64,000 bases of DNA. It comes from Brugia malayi (taxonomy: Eukaryota > Nematoda > Chromadorea > Rhabditida > Onchocercidae). Made by a program: the position numbers and the translations under genes. The DNA lies in assembly GCF_000002995.4 (NCBI RefSeq), contig NW_025062475.1, forward strand, positions 10,234,187 to 10,298,186, read 5' to 3'. The notes beneath the pieces are model-generated. The model made no database searches. It was not told the DNA's origin and saw only the letters and a program-made list of their open reading frames with translations. Below are positions 62,737 through 64,000 of this stretch, one piece after another (the stretch's first letter is position 1; the number at the start of each line of letters is the position of its first letter).

Positions 62737-64000
62737 TTTTTTCCTTACGTCTTCTGCATTAATTCCTCCAAATTATATATCTTTTCTAAAAAACCAAAGA
62801 CTGCTTGCTTCTACTCAATACAAACAATAAAAAATTTAGCATAGCACAAAGTAAACAATGCATAAAAAAAAAGAAAAAACTAAACATATACACAGAATAT
62901 TAACCAATCCTAATTGTTCCTCTAAGTAAAAAGAATGAATTAACTACCGACTGACTCGATAACATTAAAAAATTAACCGATTTAATCATTTAGTTTACAT
63001 TACATAAATTTATAGCAGAGTAATGAAAGCAAAAAGATACATATATTATTAGCCAAAGAACATCCCTAAAAAATAACCCAATCATACCAAAAACCAATAA
63101 TCTGACCCGAGGGTACAATACTCCCAGTTACAACATCTCCACTAATCATACAAACCACTACGCAATCTCCCGTAATCTCATTATGTTACAAATGTTAGCC
63201 AAATGATGCGGAGCGCAAACAGTACATCTCACGTGGTAACTTCAGATGGTACTTGACGTGCTACTTTTTACGTAACATTACACAACACATTTGCTGTGAC
63301 TAAAACTGCATAATTTTGAATGAAGTAAGTAAAAAAACTGTGATAAACAAGTGACCAATTTTAATGAAATTCATTTCTAACTATCCAAAGTTTGAAATAA
63401 GCAAATTTTAGTTTAAAATTTAAATTGACTAGTTGAAAATGAACTATTTCAAGTCTGGAAATGTTTTCCATATTAATTTAACTTTTTTTTTTTTTTTTGC
63501 AAGAAAGTTGTTTTAACTCAAAGAATGAGAAATAAAAGAAGTATTGCATTAATAAATATTTAATTAATAAACGGAAATAAATTTTGGGAATAAATGTTGC
63601 TGAATCCTGTCTGAAATGTTATCCAGGCATTTCAGAAATATCCGATATTTAATTTTCAAAGAATCAATCAAATATGTGTATATGATCAAATAGCCCTAAC
63701 CTTTTAAATGCAATAATGCATTTATTACTTGCAAATAATTTCCGAAATGAACCAAATTTCTTAATTAAATTCAATTTTTTGCATTTCACAACCTCAGATT
63801 TTACTTCAAATTTATTTGGTTTATTTTTTTAAAGAAAACAAAAAAAATCTTTGTTAATTTTTTTGCTATTGACTAATGTTTTATTAATTTGGAGAAAAAA
63901 GACAATTCTTGACGAATATTTAGATATATTTTTATTTTTTTTTATTTTTTCCTAAATAATTTAGCTAGTTTTTGCTAATTATAAATTTATGTTTTACTAC
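62737..64000. other. Upstream region of SPT6
   Basis: About 1.26 kb of AT-rich sequence with no ORF of coding character. On the minus strand TTAATGCAG at about 62757-62765, some 20 nt before the SPT6 ATG, is a possible trans-splice acceptor. A T16 run lies at 63484-63499. The promoter of SPT6 should be here, but no specific element was recognised. Confidence 0.4.

Overview
The window is a nuclear genome segment of a nematode. It is AT-rich, has small exons with strict GT...AG introns, many homopolymer and TA tracts, and closely packed genes. The proteins look like nematode orthologs of conserved animal genes. The overall style, with long AT-rich introns and spacers of 1-6 kb, suggests a filarial or other spirurid worm, but that is an inference. 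No bacterial, viral, CRISPR, tRNA or rRNA feature was recognised.

Nine protein-coding genes can be read exon by exon. Nearly all models rest on splice-phase agreement from exon to exon plus family motifs.

Plus strand, left edge: (1) the C-terminal part of a KMT2C/D-type (SET-16) histone H3K4 methyltransferase, 1-2302; (2) Gemin2/SMI-1, 3423-5596.

Minus strand, rest of the window, right to left: SPT6/EMB-5 transcription elongation factor (62736-54213, 30 exons); a CHIC-family cysteine-rich palmitoyl-type protein (52180-50607); a DLGAP/SAPAP/GKAP synaptic-type scaffold (47759-36643, 12 exons); Gemin8 (35240-33845); the Pol I subunit RPA43/POLR1F (33591-31894); an FMNL/FRL-1 formin (26037-13469, about 23 exons); and a nematode-type classical tyrosine phosphatase with a long charged tail (11191-6651).

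Functional themes: two SMN-complex genes (Gemin2 and Gemin8) lie about 28 kb apart. Three genes serve transcription or chromatin (KMT2, SPT6, RPA43). FMNL formin and DLGAP belong to cortical actin and scaffold biology. Gemin8 and RPA43 are separated by only 253 nt on the same strand, with a candidate trans-splice acceptor between them, and probably form an operon.

Points most worth a second look: the nematode Gemin8 and its probable operon with RPA43; a 708-bp segment bounded by inverted 25-mers that contains a DLGAP coding exon; two candidate GC-AG introns and a perfect 21-bp-arm hairpin in the phosphatase gene; an exon-intron inverted repeat in RPA43; a duplicated splice donor in the formin; and a CRE-like/GAGA-rich island upstream of the formin. 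I found no convincing undescribed multi-gene system. The spacers at 11.2-13.5, 26.1-31.9, 47.8-50.6 and 62.7-64.0 kb hold no gene that I can support.
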